Program-made: the position numbers and the translations under genes
Shown: positions 16,908 to 25,448 of the stretch, in pieces
Layout: each line of letters begins with the position of its first letter
Position numbering within the stretch: position 1 is the stretch's first letter
The notes under the pieces: model-generated
Databases searched by the model: none
What the model was told of the DNA's origin: nothing
The model's input: the letters and a program-made list of their open reading frames with translations, nothing else
Assembly: GCF_013626205.1 (NCBI RefSeq)
Contig: NZ_QHJE01000001.1
Coordinates: 1,426,001 to 1,490,000 of the forward strand
DNA: 64,000 nucleotides
Source of the DNA: Hyphomicrobium methylovorum
GTDB lineage: Bacteria; Pseudomonadota; Alphaproteobacteria; Rhizobiales; Hyphomicrobiaceae
Direction: 5' to 3'

Positions 16908-17277
16908 AGCCCAAGCCTTGCGGCCGTATGTTCGGCGCACTCAAATCACGGAATGCGACGCCTCCGATGCTATGCGGTCCGCCGATGGCGAGGTCAAGAT
17001 CTGCCACGCCGCGCGACAGCCTTGCGCTAACACCTTACGAGCGGTGCGCATTTTCAGCTCCTCTACTTGTAATTGAGAAAATTCGAGATCGCGAGTTATA
17101 CTCATTCTGACCGCGAACGCGCGAGTGGAATTGAGAAATTCTAGCGGGCCTCGCGAGGGCCGTTCGCGGTCGTCCTCTCAGTTTTCTCTTCCAAACACCG
17201 TCTGGTTTTCGTGTTGCCGAACTTGAGCAACGCGCAAGCCGCTTGGCGATGTCCGTAGGTTATGCTCATTATCGCTT
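16908..17277. other. 370-bp gene-free stretch with direct and inverted repeats
   Basis: Besides the tRNA promoter it holds a direct repeat AATTGAGAAA at 17071-17080 and 17129-17138, each followed by ATTC or TTCTAG and a CGCGAG. An 11-bp inverted repeat GACCGCGAACG (17109-17119) and CGTTCGCGGTC (17161-17171) encloses a 10-bp palindrome CCTCGCGAGG (17149-17158). No ORF with a ribosome binding site was found. Confidence 0.6.
16969..16997 (-). promoter_or_regulatory. Putative promoter of tRNA-Arg
   Basis: On the minus strand TTGACC (16997-16992) and CATAGC (16974-16969) are separated by 17 bp, giving a leader of about 55 nt before the tRNA. The -35 is good and the -10 moderate. Confidence 0.4.
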
Positions 17278-18273
17278 ATGGGCGCGTGGGGGCGAGCGTT
17301 GTGCGTTGCTGCCGGATTGCTGAGCTTTGGTTCGGCTCCGATACCCTCTGCTGCCAGCGCCGAGCCACTTCCCACATGCACGCTTGAGCCCGGCCCGGTC
17401 GCCACGGTGAGCCGCGTTCTCGACGCGGAGACACTGGTGCTCGACACCGGGAAGGCAGTCCGCTTGATCGGCGCGCTGGCTCCACGCGCACGCGATGCGG
17501 GCGCCGAACGCGATGCCTGGCCACCCGAGACGGCGGCTGTTGCGTTCCTTTCAGATCTCGTGCTCGGAAAGAAAGTGCGGCTGGCATTCGGCGGACGTTC
17601 TACCGATCGCTATGGCCGCTATCTGGCGCAGGTTTTCGTTGAGGATCGTGGGCTGCGCGATTGGGTTCAAGGCAACATGCTCGCTGCGGGGCATGCTCGT
17701 GCCTATGGCCTGCCGGAGAGCTTTGCCTGCGCGCGCGAACTCATGGCGCACGAAGCTGAAGCGCGCGAGAAGCGCCGCGGCCTCTGGGGCAACGGCGTCT
17801 ACCGCACAATGAGTGCCGAGCATCCCGGGCCGTTAATGGCGCAGCGCGAACGCTATGTGCTGGTTCGCGGTGACGTTCAAACGGTTGGCGTGACGAAGAG
17901 CGCGACGTACCTGAATTTTGGCGCCGACCGTCGCACTGACTTTACCGTGCGCATTGGCAAGCGAGTGCTTGCGGCCCATCCCGACCTTGCCTCGAAACTT
18001 CAGGCGCAGGAGGGAAGAACAGTCATCATTCGTGGTTGGATTGAGCGCCGCAACGGTCCGCAGATCGATGTCTCCGATCCATCTCAGATCGAAATGCTCG
18101 ACGAAGACGATACGCCCGGCGTGGCGCATGCGCCGGTGCCTGGAGCGGCGAAGCCTGCGAACGTCATCTCGGAAGAGACGTTCGAACCTGAGCCAGACGA
18201 CGCAACGGACCGGCAGAACGAATTACGCCCGGCTCCGCTAGAGTCTGCGGAGCCGGGCGCTGTAAACTTATAG
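17278..18273 (+). CDS. Secreted thermonuclease-fold protein lacking the catalytic Glu
   Basis: The 331-residue product begins with a signal peptide (about 1-28, ending ASA). An SNase-like domain follows: VSRVLDAETLVL, VRLIGALAPR and DRYGRYLAQVF. The two active-site arginines (VRL; YGR) are kept, but the GIDAPE motif has become GALAPR, so the catalytic Glu is Arg here and the calcium Asp is Leu. A second beta domain around residues 195-275 (YLNFG, DFTVRI, IIRGWIERRNGP, SQIEML) looks like an OB fold. Nuclease activity is doubtful; nucleic-acid binding is more likely. The gene stands alone. A 13-bp hairpin near its stop separates it from carD. Confidence 0.85.
   Translation: MGAWGRALCVAAGLLSFGSAPIPSAASAEPLPTCTLEPGPVATVSRVLDAETLVLDTGKAVRLIGALAPRARDAGAERDAWPPETAAVAFLSDLVLGKKVRLAFGGRSTDRYGRYLAQVFVEDRGLRDWVQGNMLAAGHARAYGLPESFACARELMAHEAEAREKRRGLWGNGVYRTMSAEHPGPLMAQRERYVLVRGDVQTVGVTKSATYLNFGADRRTDFTVRIGKRVLAAHPDLASKLQAQEGRTVIIRGWIERRNGPQIDVSDPSQIEMLDEDDTPGVAHAPVPGAAKPANVISEETFEPEPDDATDRQNELRPAPLESAEPGAVNL
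18226..18259. terminator. Hairpin at the convergent end of the nuclease-like gene and carD
   Basis: A 13-bp perfect stem CGCCCGGCTCCGC / GCGGAGCCGGGCG with an 8-nt loop overlaps the last codons of the plus-strand gene. It lies 34 bp past the carD stop on the minus strand. No poly-T flanks it, so termination would be weak or factor-assisted. Confidence 0.5.
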
Positions 18274-18292
18274 TCTCTCGACGCGCGAGACG

Positions 18293-19300
18293 TTAGGCGG
18301 CCGCTTCACCAACGGAAGTCGCAGTCGCTTCGTTCTCAGCCAGACGACGTCCCTTTGCGCTCTTGGACAGGATGTCCGTGATGCGCTGAACCGCACCGCG
18401 TTCGTCGAGCTTTTCGACAGCGGCGAGTTCGCGGGCCATGCGATCCAGAGCATCTTCGTAGAGCTGGCGCTCAGAGTAAGACTGCTCAGGCTGTGCTTCC
18501 GAACGATAGAGGTCACGTACCACTTCGGCGATCGAGATCAGATCTCCGGAGTTGATCTTCGCGACGTACTCCTGTGCGCGGCGGCTCCACATCGTCCGCT
18601 TGACGCGGGCGCGGCCCTTCAGCGTCTCCATCGCCTTTTTGACGAGTGCTTCGTCCGCGAGCTTACGCATGCCGACGCTGGCGAGCTTGCCGGTCGGGAC
18701 GCGCAGCGTGAGCTTTTCCTTGTCGAACGTGATGACAAAGAGCTCGAGCGACATGCCCGCGATTTCCTGCTCCTCGATGCCAACAATGCGGCCGACGCCG
18801 TGAGCGGGGTAAACAACGAACTCGTTCGCTTTGAAGCCGTGCCGCTGGCTCACCGGCTTCTTCTGAACAGCAAGCAACTGCTTCGCGGCTGCAGCCTTTT
18901 CAGCGATCGCCTTCGGCGTCACCGGCTGAGCAGGCTGGGGTCCAGCGAGGGGCGACGACACTTTCTGCCCGGCTGGCTTGTGTGCGCCAGCAGGCATAGC
19001 CCGCTGCTGAATGCCTGCTTTCGCGGCAACAGCTGCAAGTGCTGGCTTTTTCGCCAGAATGGCTTCCGTGGTCTTTGTTGCGGGCTTGACCGCAACGGGC
19101 TTCTTTACAGCCGTCGCCTTGGCGGCTGCGGCAGGAGCAGCCGTCTTCGCTTTCGCGACCGGCGCCTTCGATGCTTCAGCCTTCACGGGTTGTTTCACGG
19201 TTTTCTGCGCACTGGCGGTCACCTTCAAGGGAGCAGCCCTCCGAACAGCCGGTTTTGCTGCGGACTTGGGGCTGACCGGAGCTTTTTTCTTCTGCGCCAT
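18293..19300 (-). CDS. carD: CarD-family transcription regulator with a histone-H1-like N-terminal tail
   Basis: CarD/CdnL proteins bind the RNA polymerase beta subunit and stabilise open promoter complexes, notably at rRNA promoters. The CarD domain begins near residue 155 (GFKANEFVVYPAHGVGRI) and contains the conserved basic-W motif KRTMWSRRAQEY that contacts DNA next to the -10 element. The first 150 residues are almost entirely Lys, Ala, Pro, Val, Thr and Gln in H1-like AAK/PAK patterns. Total length is 335 residues, about twice that of a minimal CarD. I start at the ATG at 19300 (MAQKKK), with GAGTGAG upstream; an in-frame start at 19411 would add 37 unlikely residues. fdxA lies upstream on the same strand, 463 bp away. 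Confidence 0.93.
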   Translation of the reverse strand: MAQKKKAPVSPKSAAKPAVRRAAPLKVTASAQKTVKQPVKAEASKAPVAKAKTAAPAAAAKATAVKKPVAVKPATKTTEAILAKKPALAAVAAKAGIQQRAMPAGAHKPAGQKVSSPLAGPQPAQPVTPKAIAEKAAAAKQLLAVQKKPVSQRHGFKANEFVVYPAHGVGRIVGIEEQEIAGMSLELFVITFDKEKLTLRVPTGKLASVGMRKLADEALVKKAMETLKGRARVKRTMWSRRAQEYVAKINSGDLISIAEVVRDLYRSEAQPEQSYSERQLYEDALDRMARELAAVEKLDERGAVQRITDILSKSAKGRRLAENEATATSVGEAAA

Positions 19301-19763
19301 ATTTGTTTTCTCACTCTCGCATACTGGGCTCGCCGTAGAATCGGCTCTGCCTTCAGGCCGCCATTCGCGGCGGGAGTTTCTGTCTCTGGCCAAACCGTCA
19401 GCCGACGACACGCACGCGACGAACCCAACCCCGTCACCTAGACGGCCGGTTCCCCGCGTGATCAGTCGTGGCCTAGCTTTGCAAACTCCGTCCGATCCTG
19501 ATTAGACTGCGTAACGCCCCATAATGTTCTTTCGGCTGCCCACAATTCATGGGCGGCCTGCTTTTGTTCGCAGCCGTTTCGGATTTGTGCAGACTTTTTG
19601 CCATCCAGAACACCCTAGCACAAAGGCGCCGAGAATTGAAGGGCGACATCCTGAAACAATCTGGCCGCTCTTAAGGCACGCGCCAAAACAGGACGAAAAC
19701 GGGCCCAGCTCAATATCTCTGACGACGAGCTTTCCGAGTGATCTCAGCGAGATAGAAGAAAAC
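19301..19763. other. 463-bp intergenic region between fdxA and carD
   Basis: It should contain the carD promoter, but no convincing -35/-10 pair was found on the minus strand. A 9-bp hairpin GGCTGCCCA / TGGGCGGCC at 19534-19558, followed on the plus strand by TGCTTTTG, is the only clear structure and may end fdxA transcription. Open frames here overlap fdxA or lack ribosome binding sites and are not accepted. Confidence 0.5.
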
Positions 19764-20102
19764 TCAGTCCCCAGAACCTGGATTTGGAGAAAAATACTTC
19801 TCAAATTTATCCGGTTCGTTTTGGACGGCATCGGCGTCCGGGAGGGCCGGTTTCTTAACGGTGATGTTCGGCCACTGGTCAGCGTACTGGCGGTTCAGTT
19901 CGAGCCACTTGTCGAGATTGGGTTCCGTGTCGGGCTTAATGGCTTCGGCGGGACACTCCGGCTCGCACACGCCACAATCGATGCACTCGTCAGGGTGAAT
20001 GACGAGCATGTTCTCGCCTTCGTAAAAGCAGTCGACCGGGCATACCTCGACGCAATCAGTGTACTTGCACTTAATGCACTTATCGTTGACGACGTAAGTC
20101 AT
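19764..20102 (-). CDS. fdxA: 7Fe ferredoxin FdxA
   Basis: A 112-residue electron carrier with one [3Fe-4S] and one [4Fe-4S] cluster. The N-terminal cysteines are in [17 protein letters not shown] and the second set in [12 protein letters not shown], followed by the long C-terminal helix region typical of the Azotobacter FdI type. I start at the ATG at 20102 (MTYVV), the usual start of this family. It lies in the conserved order helicase, S4 protein, fdxA, carD. Confidence 0.96.
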   Translation of the reverse strand: MTYVVNDKCIKCKYTDCVEVCPVDCFYEGENMLVIHPDECIDCGVCEPECPAEAIKPDTEPNLDKWLELNRQYADQWPNITVKKPALPDADAVQNEPDKFEKYFSPNPGSGD

Positions 20103-20210
20103 GCTCTTTCCTGGGGCTAGTGATCGTCGGCCGCAGCTCTTGGCGCGCGCGTCAAGACGGTCGAACACCTTAGAGCACAGCCATTGGAGGCTTGCCTAGA
20201 CCAGATGGAG

Positions 20211-20648
20211 TCACAGGTCTGATCGGCGCTTGAACTTTTCAATCTCTCGGCGATCGCGTTTTGTGGGGCGGCCCGCGCCTTGCTCCCGGACGGCCGGATC
20301 AGCTGGCGGCATGGCGTCCTGTGTCTCGCTATCCTTCGGCTTGCGGTTGGCGATGCCTTCGCGCGGCTGAGGCGCCGTCAGGTCACGATACAGAAGCTGC
20401 GCCTCTCTCGCTGGGCCGCGCCGCACGCCAATCGCTACGATCTCAAAACTGCGGATGATGCGCCCGGCGACGAGTGTCAGGCCGTCGCCCGGTTTGACCA
20501 CGGTGCTCGGCTTGACGACCTTGACGCGATTGAGCCGAACCTTGCCGCGTTCGATCAATTCCTGCGCCAGGGTTCGCGATTTTACGATACGCGCGAACCA
20601 GAGCCATTGATCGATGCGCTGCGTCGAAGCAGCAGGCTCGGCCGGCAT
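20211..20648 (-). CDS. S4-domain RNA-binding protein (Hsp15-like)
   Basis: The 145-residue protein carries an S4 RNA-binding domain from about residue 10 (RIDQWLWFARIVKSR, then RGKVRLNRVKVVKPS and VKPGDGLTL). Members related to Hsp15/HslR bind free 50S subunits carrying nascent chains. The C-terminal 50 residues are charged and low in complexity. Its ATG overlaps the stop codon of the upstream helicase gene by one base (TGATG), so the two are translationally coupled. Confidence 0.9.
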   Translation of the reverse strand: MPAEPAASTQRIDQWLWFARIVKSRTLAQELIERGKVRLNRVKVVKPSTVVKPGDGLTLVAGRIIRSFEIVAIGVRRGPAREAQLLYRDLTAPQPREGIANRKPKDSETQDAMPPADPAVREQGAGRPTKRDRREIEKFKRRSDL

Positions 20649-23600
20649 CAGCTAGAGCCGGGCTCTTCGCCGCGCTTCTCCATTTGGGCCTTCAGCGCTG
20701 CGAGCGCCGCGAAAGGCGAAGACGCGTCGGCCGCTCCGGATTTCGGCGGCGCTGCGGAGATGACCGTTACCGGGCGGCGCTGCTCTTCACGGCGCGGGCC
20801 GCGGCCATGTCGGCCTTCGTTCTGACGGCCGCCACGTTGATCGTGCTCACGCCCGCCTTTTCCAGCGTCATCGCGGCGCGGACCGCGATCGGACGAGCGA
20901 CCTTCGAAGCGCTGACGCTGCTGGCCACGGCGGTCGTTGCGGCGTTCCGAACCCGTTTCGGCCGAAGGCTGCCCCGATGCGGTCTCCGAACCGTTGGCTG
21001 CGGCACCCGCCTGAGCCGCCTCCGGCGTTGCGGCCGGGGTTTGCGTCGAGCGATTGTCGCGAGAGCGGCCGCGGTGATGGCGTCCTTGACCTTCGCGACC
21101 CTCGCGACGGTTGTTCGATCCTTCGCGGCGGGCATGACGGCGCGGACGCCAGATTTCTTCAAATGCCTGCTCTTCGACCACAGGCGCAGTTTGCTCTGAG
21201 GACGGAGCAGCCGCAGCTTCAGTCGAGGATTCCGCGTCGTTGGTTTCGGAGACAGCGACGACCGTTGCCGGTTCATCGGCTGGTTCTGCTTGTGTTGTCG
21301 AGGTCTCTGCGGCTGGCGGTGTTTCGCCGTCTGTTGCAGACGGTTGCACCTCGGCGGGGGTAGCGGGAACTGCGGATTCAATCGGGCGCTTTTCGCTACG
21401 GAACCCAAGCGCCTTCAACACTTCACCGAGTTCGCCCGCGGAACAGCCCAGGATCGACATCATGTCGTCGGTCGTGCGGAAACCACCATCGCCGGTCGAG
21501 CCCTTCGGTGGCGCATCGGGGCGGTCAGGGGATGCGCGCCACGCGAGCAGCGGCCGGATCAGATCTGCCAGACGTTCGAGAATGTCGAGCCTGACGGCGC
21601 GCGGACCGCAGACGTGGAAACCGTGCGCGCGATAGAGTGCATCAGGCGTTGCGGGATCGGTCACAACCGAGGTGAGGCCAGGACGCGGAAGGTTCGGCGG
21701 GGCATCTTCCGGCTTGCCGTTCTTCAGCTGCCAGAGGGTTGCAGCGAGATCGGCAGGGGCCGGTTTCAACATGAGCGGGAAGAATATGTTGAACGCGCCG
21801 AAGCGCAAACCGTATTTGCGCAACTCCGCGCGCGCTGCCTGATCGAGGGCATTGATCTCGTTCGCGACCGTTTCGCGCTTCAGGGCGCCCAGGCTTTCCT
21901 TGAGCTGGAACGCGATCCCGCGCGCTAGGCCCTGAAGCTCTCCTGTCTTGCCCATATCGACAAGGGGCTTGAGCTTTTCCGCAATCTGATCGCTGACCCA
22001 GGTCTTGAGGCGCGCGAGGATTTTCTCGCGGTCGGCTTCGCTCATCGTATCGTCGACGAGCAGCGAGACACCCGGCTCAAGAGGATCATCGGCACGGTCG
22101 AGCTTCGCGATCTCTTCGTCACGCCACAGGATGATTCCATCGCGCGTCAGCTTGAACGCTTCGTTCTGAGCGGCTGCCACGCGGCGCGCACGCATGCCGA
22201 GTTCGCGCGTGACAACCTGCATGGCCGCCTGGCGCGTTGCGCGTTCGTGAACGCCATCAGCGCCAGCGTCCTGCGTGAAGCGGAAACCTTTCAGGCGTCC
22301 GACAAAATGATTTTCGACCGTGATCGAACCATCGTCGCCGATATCGGCCGTCAGTTCGTCCTTGTCGCGCATTCCTTTCATTAGGGCACTCGTGCGTCGG
22401 TCAACGAAACGCTGCGTGAGACATTCATGCAGCGCGTCGGAAAGGCTGTCTTCGATTGCGCGCGTACGCGCCTGCCAGTGTTGCGGATCAGCGAGCCAGT
22501 TCGGCCGGTTGGCAACGAACGTCCACGTGCGGATGTGCGCGATACGCGTGGCGAGCGTGTCGATGTCGCCATCGGTGCGATCAGCCAGCGAGACCTGATG
22601 GGCAAACCAGTCTTCCGGAAGACGGTGGTTCCCACTCGTCAGGTGACGATAAAGATTCGAGATGAGTTCGGCGTGGCTTTGGCCGGAAATCTTCCGATAG
22701 TCCGGAACCTGGCAAACATCCCAAAGCAGCGCGACGTTGTCGCGTGTCGAAGCGATGGCCGCGATTTCGGTGTCATTGCTCAGCGCTTCGAGCGCCGCCA
22801 TGTCGTCTGCCGTGCGTGCGCGTGTCAGGCGCTGCTCGCGCGGGAGCTGGCGCAGCGAGTCATGCAGAGCCGAGAGCGACGACATGTCGAGATCGCGATT
22901 GCGCCATTGCAGATTGCGCACGCTATCGAAGCTGTGCGTTTCAAGCCGTTCGACGGTATCGGCGTCGAGCGGTTCGGCGCTGCCGGTCACACCAAATGTG
23001 CCGTCATTCATGTAGCGGCCTGCACGGCCTGCGATCTGCGCAATTTCTCCAGGCGTCAGATTGCGATGGTTCTGCCCATCGAATTTCCGAAGCGCCGAGA
23101 AGGCGACGTGATCGAGATCGAGATTGAGTCCCATGCCAATCGCGTCAGTCGCGACGAGGAATTCAACGTCACCCGATTGATAGAGCGCGACCTGAGCGTT
23201 GCGTGTCCTGGGTGACAGCGCGCCAAGAACAACGGCCGCGCCACCACGCTGGCGACGGATCAACTCCGCGACGGCGTAAACTTCCTGTGCGGAAAACGCG
23301 ATGATCGCAGAACGCGCCGGCAAGCGCGTGATTTTCTTTTCGCCGCTATAGGTCAGTTTTGAAAGCCGCGGCCGCGCAATGAAGTTGGCGCCGGGAATGA
23401 GATCGCCAATAGCGTCGCGCATTGTCTGCGCGCCAAGGAGCAATGTTTCAGAGCGGCCGCGCGCGTGCAGCAGTCGGTCTGTGAAAACGTGGCCACGCTC
23501 GGGGTCGCCGCAAAGCTGGATCTCGTCGATCGCGAGAAAATCGACATCGATATCGCGCGGCATGGCTTCGACTGTCGAAACCCAATAGCGCGCGCGTTCC

Positions 23601-23821
23601 GGCTTGATTTTTTCTTCGCCCGTTATCAGCGCAACGTTCTCAACACCGACGCGGGCTTTGATCTTGTCGTAGACTTCGCGCGCTAGCAGCCGAAGCGGCA
23701 GCCCAATCATGCCACTGGAATGACCTAACATGCGCTCGATGGCGAGATGCGTCTTACCAGTATTCGTCGGTCCAAGCACCGCGGTGACGTTTCGGATGCG
23801 GGCTTCGAGATCACTTACCAT
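20648..23821 (-). CDS. SUV3-like superfamily 2 RNA helicase
   Basis: The 1057-residue protein begins with a helicase core: Walker A GPTNTGKTH at about 17-25, the DEIQ box in AIDEIQLCGDPERGHVF near 116, and the motif VI region ITPGEIAQIAGRAGRY-like block (LTPGEIAQIAGRAGRY) near 275. These match the mitochondrial degradosome helicase SUV3 and its alphaproteobacterial homologues. The last 280 residues are low-complexity: Ala/Glu/Thr-rich, then Arg/Gly/Asp-rich with repeated RRDD/GGR/RGPR patterns, which suits RNA binding. The role is probably RNA unwinding in decay or ribosome assembly. It heads the run to the S4 gene. Confidence 0.92.
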   Translation of the reverse strand: MVSDLEARIRNVTAVLGPTNTGKTHLAIERMLGHSSGMIGLPLRLLAREVYDKIKARVGVENVALITGEEKIKPERARYWVSTVEAMPRDIDVDFLAIDEIQLCGDPERGHVFTDRLLHARGRSETLLLGAQTMRDAIGDLIPGANFIARPRLSKLTYSGEKKITRLPARSAIIAFSAQEVYAVAELIRRQRGGAAVVLGALSPRTRNAQVALYQSGDVEFLVATDAIGMGLNLDLDHVAFSALRKFDGQNHRNLTPGEIAQIAGRAGRYMNDGTFGVTGSAEPLDADTVERLETHSFDSVRNLQWRNRDLDMSSLSALHDSLRQLPREQRLTRARTADDMAALEALSNDTEIAAIASTRDNVALLWDVCQVPDYRKISGQSHAELISNLYRHLTSGNHRLPEDWFAHQVSLADRTDGDIDTLATRIAHIRTWTFVANRPNWLADPQHWQARTRAIEDSLSDALHECLTQRFVDRRTSALMKGMRDKDELTADIGDDGSITVENHFVGRLKGFRFTQDAGADGVHERATRQAAMQVVTRELGMRARRVAAAQNEAFKLTRDGIILWRDEEIAKLDRADDPLEPGVSLLVDDTMSEADREKILARLKTWVSDQIAEKLKPLVDMGKTGELQGLARGIAFQLKESLGALKRETVANEINALDQAARAELRKYGLRFGAFNIFFPLMLKPAPADLAATLWQLKNGKPEDAPPNLPRPGLTSVVTDPATPDALYRAHGFHVCGPRAVRLDILERLADLIRPLLAWRASPDRPDAPPKGSTGDGGFRTTDDMMSILGCSAGELGEVLKALGFRSEKRPIESAVPATPAEVQPSATDGETPPAAETSTTQAEPADEPATVVAVSETNDAESSTEAAAAPSSEQTAPVVEEQAFEEIWRPRRHARREGSNNRREGREGQGRHHRGRSRDNRSTQTPAATPEAAQAGAAANGSETASGQPSAETGSERRNDRRGQQRQRFEGRSSDRGPRRDDAGKGGREHDQRGGRQNEGRHGRGPRREEQRRPVTVISAAPPKSGAADASSPFAALAALKAQMEKRGEEPGSS

Positions 23822-23925
23822 TTGGGCACTTTGACTCCGGATGAGACCCTGGCATTGCAGAGCGGAGCCCTGAGATCAAGGGGCTAAGTGTGCCATGAAC
23901 CGCCAATGCGGCGGCGTGCGCGGTT

Positions 23926-24780
23926 TTACTGTCTCAGCGCGATCTGAGCATTGCCTGCGGATGTAATGCGGATCTCCTCGGCAGTCATGACGGCAGGACC
24001 GATGGTCGAGGGAACGGTGATCCGGTAGGGGACATAGATGCCAGCGCTCGGAATGGCGCGCAGAGCAATCTCAATATGATCGTAATCGATCCACGGATTA
24101 ACGAAATCCTTGGGTTTGTGGCCGGCGATTGGAAGATATTTCACGCGGCATACCACAAGTTCACGCGGCTGCCCGGACGCCTGCTTTTCTTTGATGGCTT
24201 CGCGCCCCTTCAATGAGAGACGCAGATCGAAACGGGCCTTGCCGTCGAATATTGGAATCGTTCGATTGCAGGCGTCTGCGCCCGATGCGTTCGAAATGGC
24301 GAGCGTTGCGGAAACCGGATCGAAGACGCGAAGCAGGTTTTCCGGCTTCACTTTGACCGTTTCGGGAGCTGGCGGCTTGTTCGGCACCAGGGCGATCGTT
24401 TTCACGCCCTTGTCGCTGAACCCCATTTTTACTGAGGCGGTCTTCGACTTCGTCTGGTAGCGCATTTCGTATTTGGCGGGCTGCGGCCCGGCACTCGACA
24501 CCGAGCCAGTGCTCGAAAACGTGCCGCTCCACTTGAACGCGCCAAAGAGAGCAGAAATCTTGGTGTTGCCGACGGCGGTATACGTGCTTCCGGTTGTGGT
24601 CGACTTGAAATCGTAGGCGCCGACTTCAAAGCCATTAAACGACAGCTTGTAGCGCCCCTTCACTTCGCTCGGCCAAGCGGCTTCTGTCGCCGAAGCCGGA
24701 GCTGCGGCAAAGGCTGCCAGGGCGACGAAAACGCCGAATAGGACGCCGCGAACCGGCGCTTCGGCTGTGCACGTTCCCAT
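23926..24780 (-). CDS. DUF3108-domain exported protein
   Basis: A 284-residue protein with a signal peptide (hydrophobic 13-30, cleavage near ASA/TEA). The mature part fits DUF3108: beta-rich, with KGRYKLSFNGFEVGAYDFKS near the start, Y-E-M-R-Y and a central PENLLRVFDPVSA block. Function is unknown; the domain is thought to be periplasmic and lipocalin-like. It is divergent from rpmB and follows the helicase gene's start by about 100 bp on the same strand. Confidence 0.85.
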   Translation of the reverse strand: MGTCTAEAPVRGVLFGVFVALAAFAAAPASATEAAWPSEVKGRYKLSFNGFEVGAYDFKSTTTGSTYTAVGNTKISALFGAFKWSGTFSSTGSVSSAGPQPAKYEMRYQTKSKTASVKMGFSDKGVKTIALVPNKPPAPETVKVKPENLLRVFDPVSATLAISNASGADACNRTIPIFDGKARFDLRLSLKGREAIKEKQASGQPRELVVCRVKYLPIAGHKPKDFVNPWIDYDHIEIALRAIPSAGIYVPYRITVPSTIGPAVMTAEEIRITSAGNAQIALRQ

Positions 24781-25089
24781 ACCTAACGTCCCCGGATTTC
24801 TGAAACCCCGACTGCAAGCCCTTGCGTTAGGCGGACTTTGCGACGATTCTTGGACTTTCAGGGGCCGCCGAATGGCCTATCCGGCCGTCCGGAGCGGGGG
24901 TCGTTTTCACTGCGGCCTGGGCCATTTGGGTGAAATCGGCGGCTTGACGGCTATCCCGCCCCTCAATTATACACCGCTCCTGAGCGATCCCCGTGAGCGA
25001 GCCTTGCGGGGCGCATTCTTTATTTTTCTGCCTTAGCAGATATTCGACAGGCCGCTCCCCGGTAACGGGCTGCGCCGCAGGAGACCGTT
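24781..25089. other. 309-bp divergent region upstream of rpmB
   Basis: It contains the rpmB promoter (24944-24972) and a leader of about 110 nt. The leader includes a possible hairpin CCCCG/CGGGG (about 24990-25017) followed by a T-rich stretch TTTATTTTTCT, which could act as an attenuator. No small gene was found. Confidence 0.5.
24944..24972 (+). promoter_or_regulatory. Sigma-70 promoter of rpmB
   Basis: TTGACG (24944-24949), a 17-bp spacer and TTATAC (24967-24972) give a near-consensus promoter, as expected for a ribosomal protein gene. Transcription should start near 24979. Confidence 0.7.
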
Positions 25090-25386
25090 ATGACCAGGCG
25101 TTGTGAACTGACCGGCACTCTTCCGCTGTCAGGTCAAAACAGGAGCCACGCAGAGAACAAGTCGAAGCGCAAGTTTCGTCCGAACCTCTGCAAAGTCACG
25201 CTGATCAGCGATGTGCTGAACCGGAAAGTGCGCTTGCGCATCACGGCTCGCGCGCTGAAGTCCGTTGAGCACCGCGGTGGCCTCGATGCCTTCCTGATCA
25301 AGGCAGACAACGACGAGCTGTCGGCGGATTGCCTCAAGCTGAAGCGCGAAATTCAGAAAGTGCAGGCCGCCAAGGCCGCCGCTTAA
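25090..25386 (+). CDS. rpmB: 50S ribosomal protein L28
   Basis: A 98-residue L28 in its normal alphaproteobacterial length. The start TRRCELTG and the middle [15 protein letters not shown] are the family signature, followed by [19 protein letters not shown]. It has AGGAGA just upstream of the ATG. It is monocistronic, with its own strong promoter and a perfect terminator after the stop. Confidence 0.98.
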   Translation: MTRRCELTGTLPLSGQNRSHAENKSKRKFRPNLCKVTLISDVLNRKVRLRITARALKSVEHRGGLDAFLIKADNDELSADCLKLKREIQKVQAAKAAA

Positions 25387-25415
25387 ACCGCGCACGCGAT
25401 CGATACCTGATTTCA

Positions 25416-25448
25416 GCCCGGCCGGGATTTTCCTATGGCCGGGCTTTT
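25416..25448. terminator. Terminator of rpmB
   Basis: An 8-bp stem GCCCGGCC / GGCCGGGC with a 13-nt loop is followed by TTTT on the plus strand. It overlaps the 3' end of the convergent phytase-like gene and may serve both. Confidence 0.75.

Noticed and set aside
19524-20120. Open frame of 198 codons on the plus strand
   Set aside because: Mostly antisense of fdxA; the upstream half has no family match or ribosome binding site.
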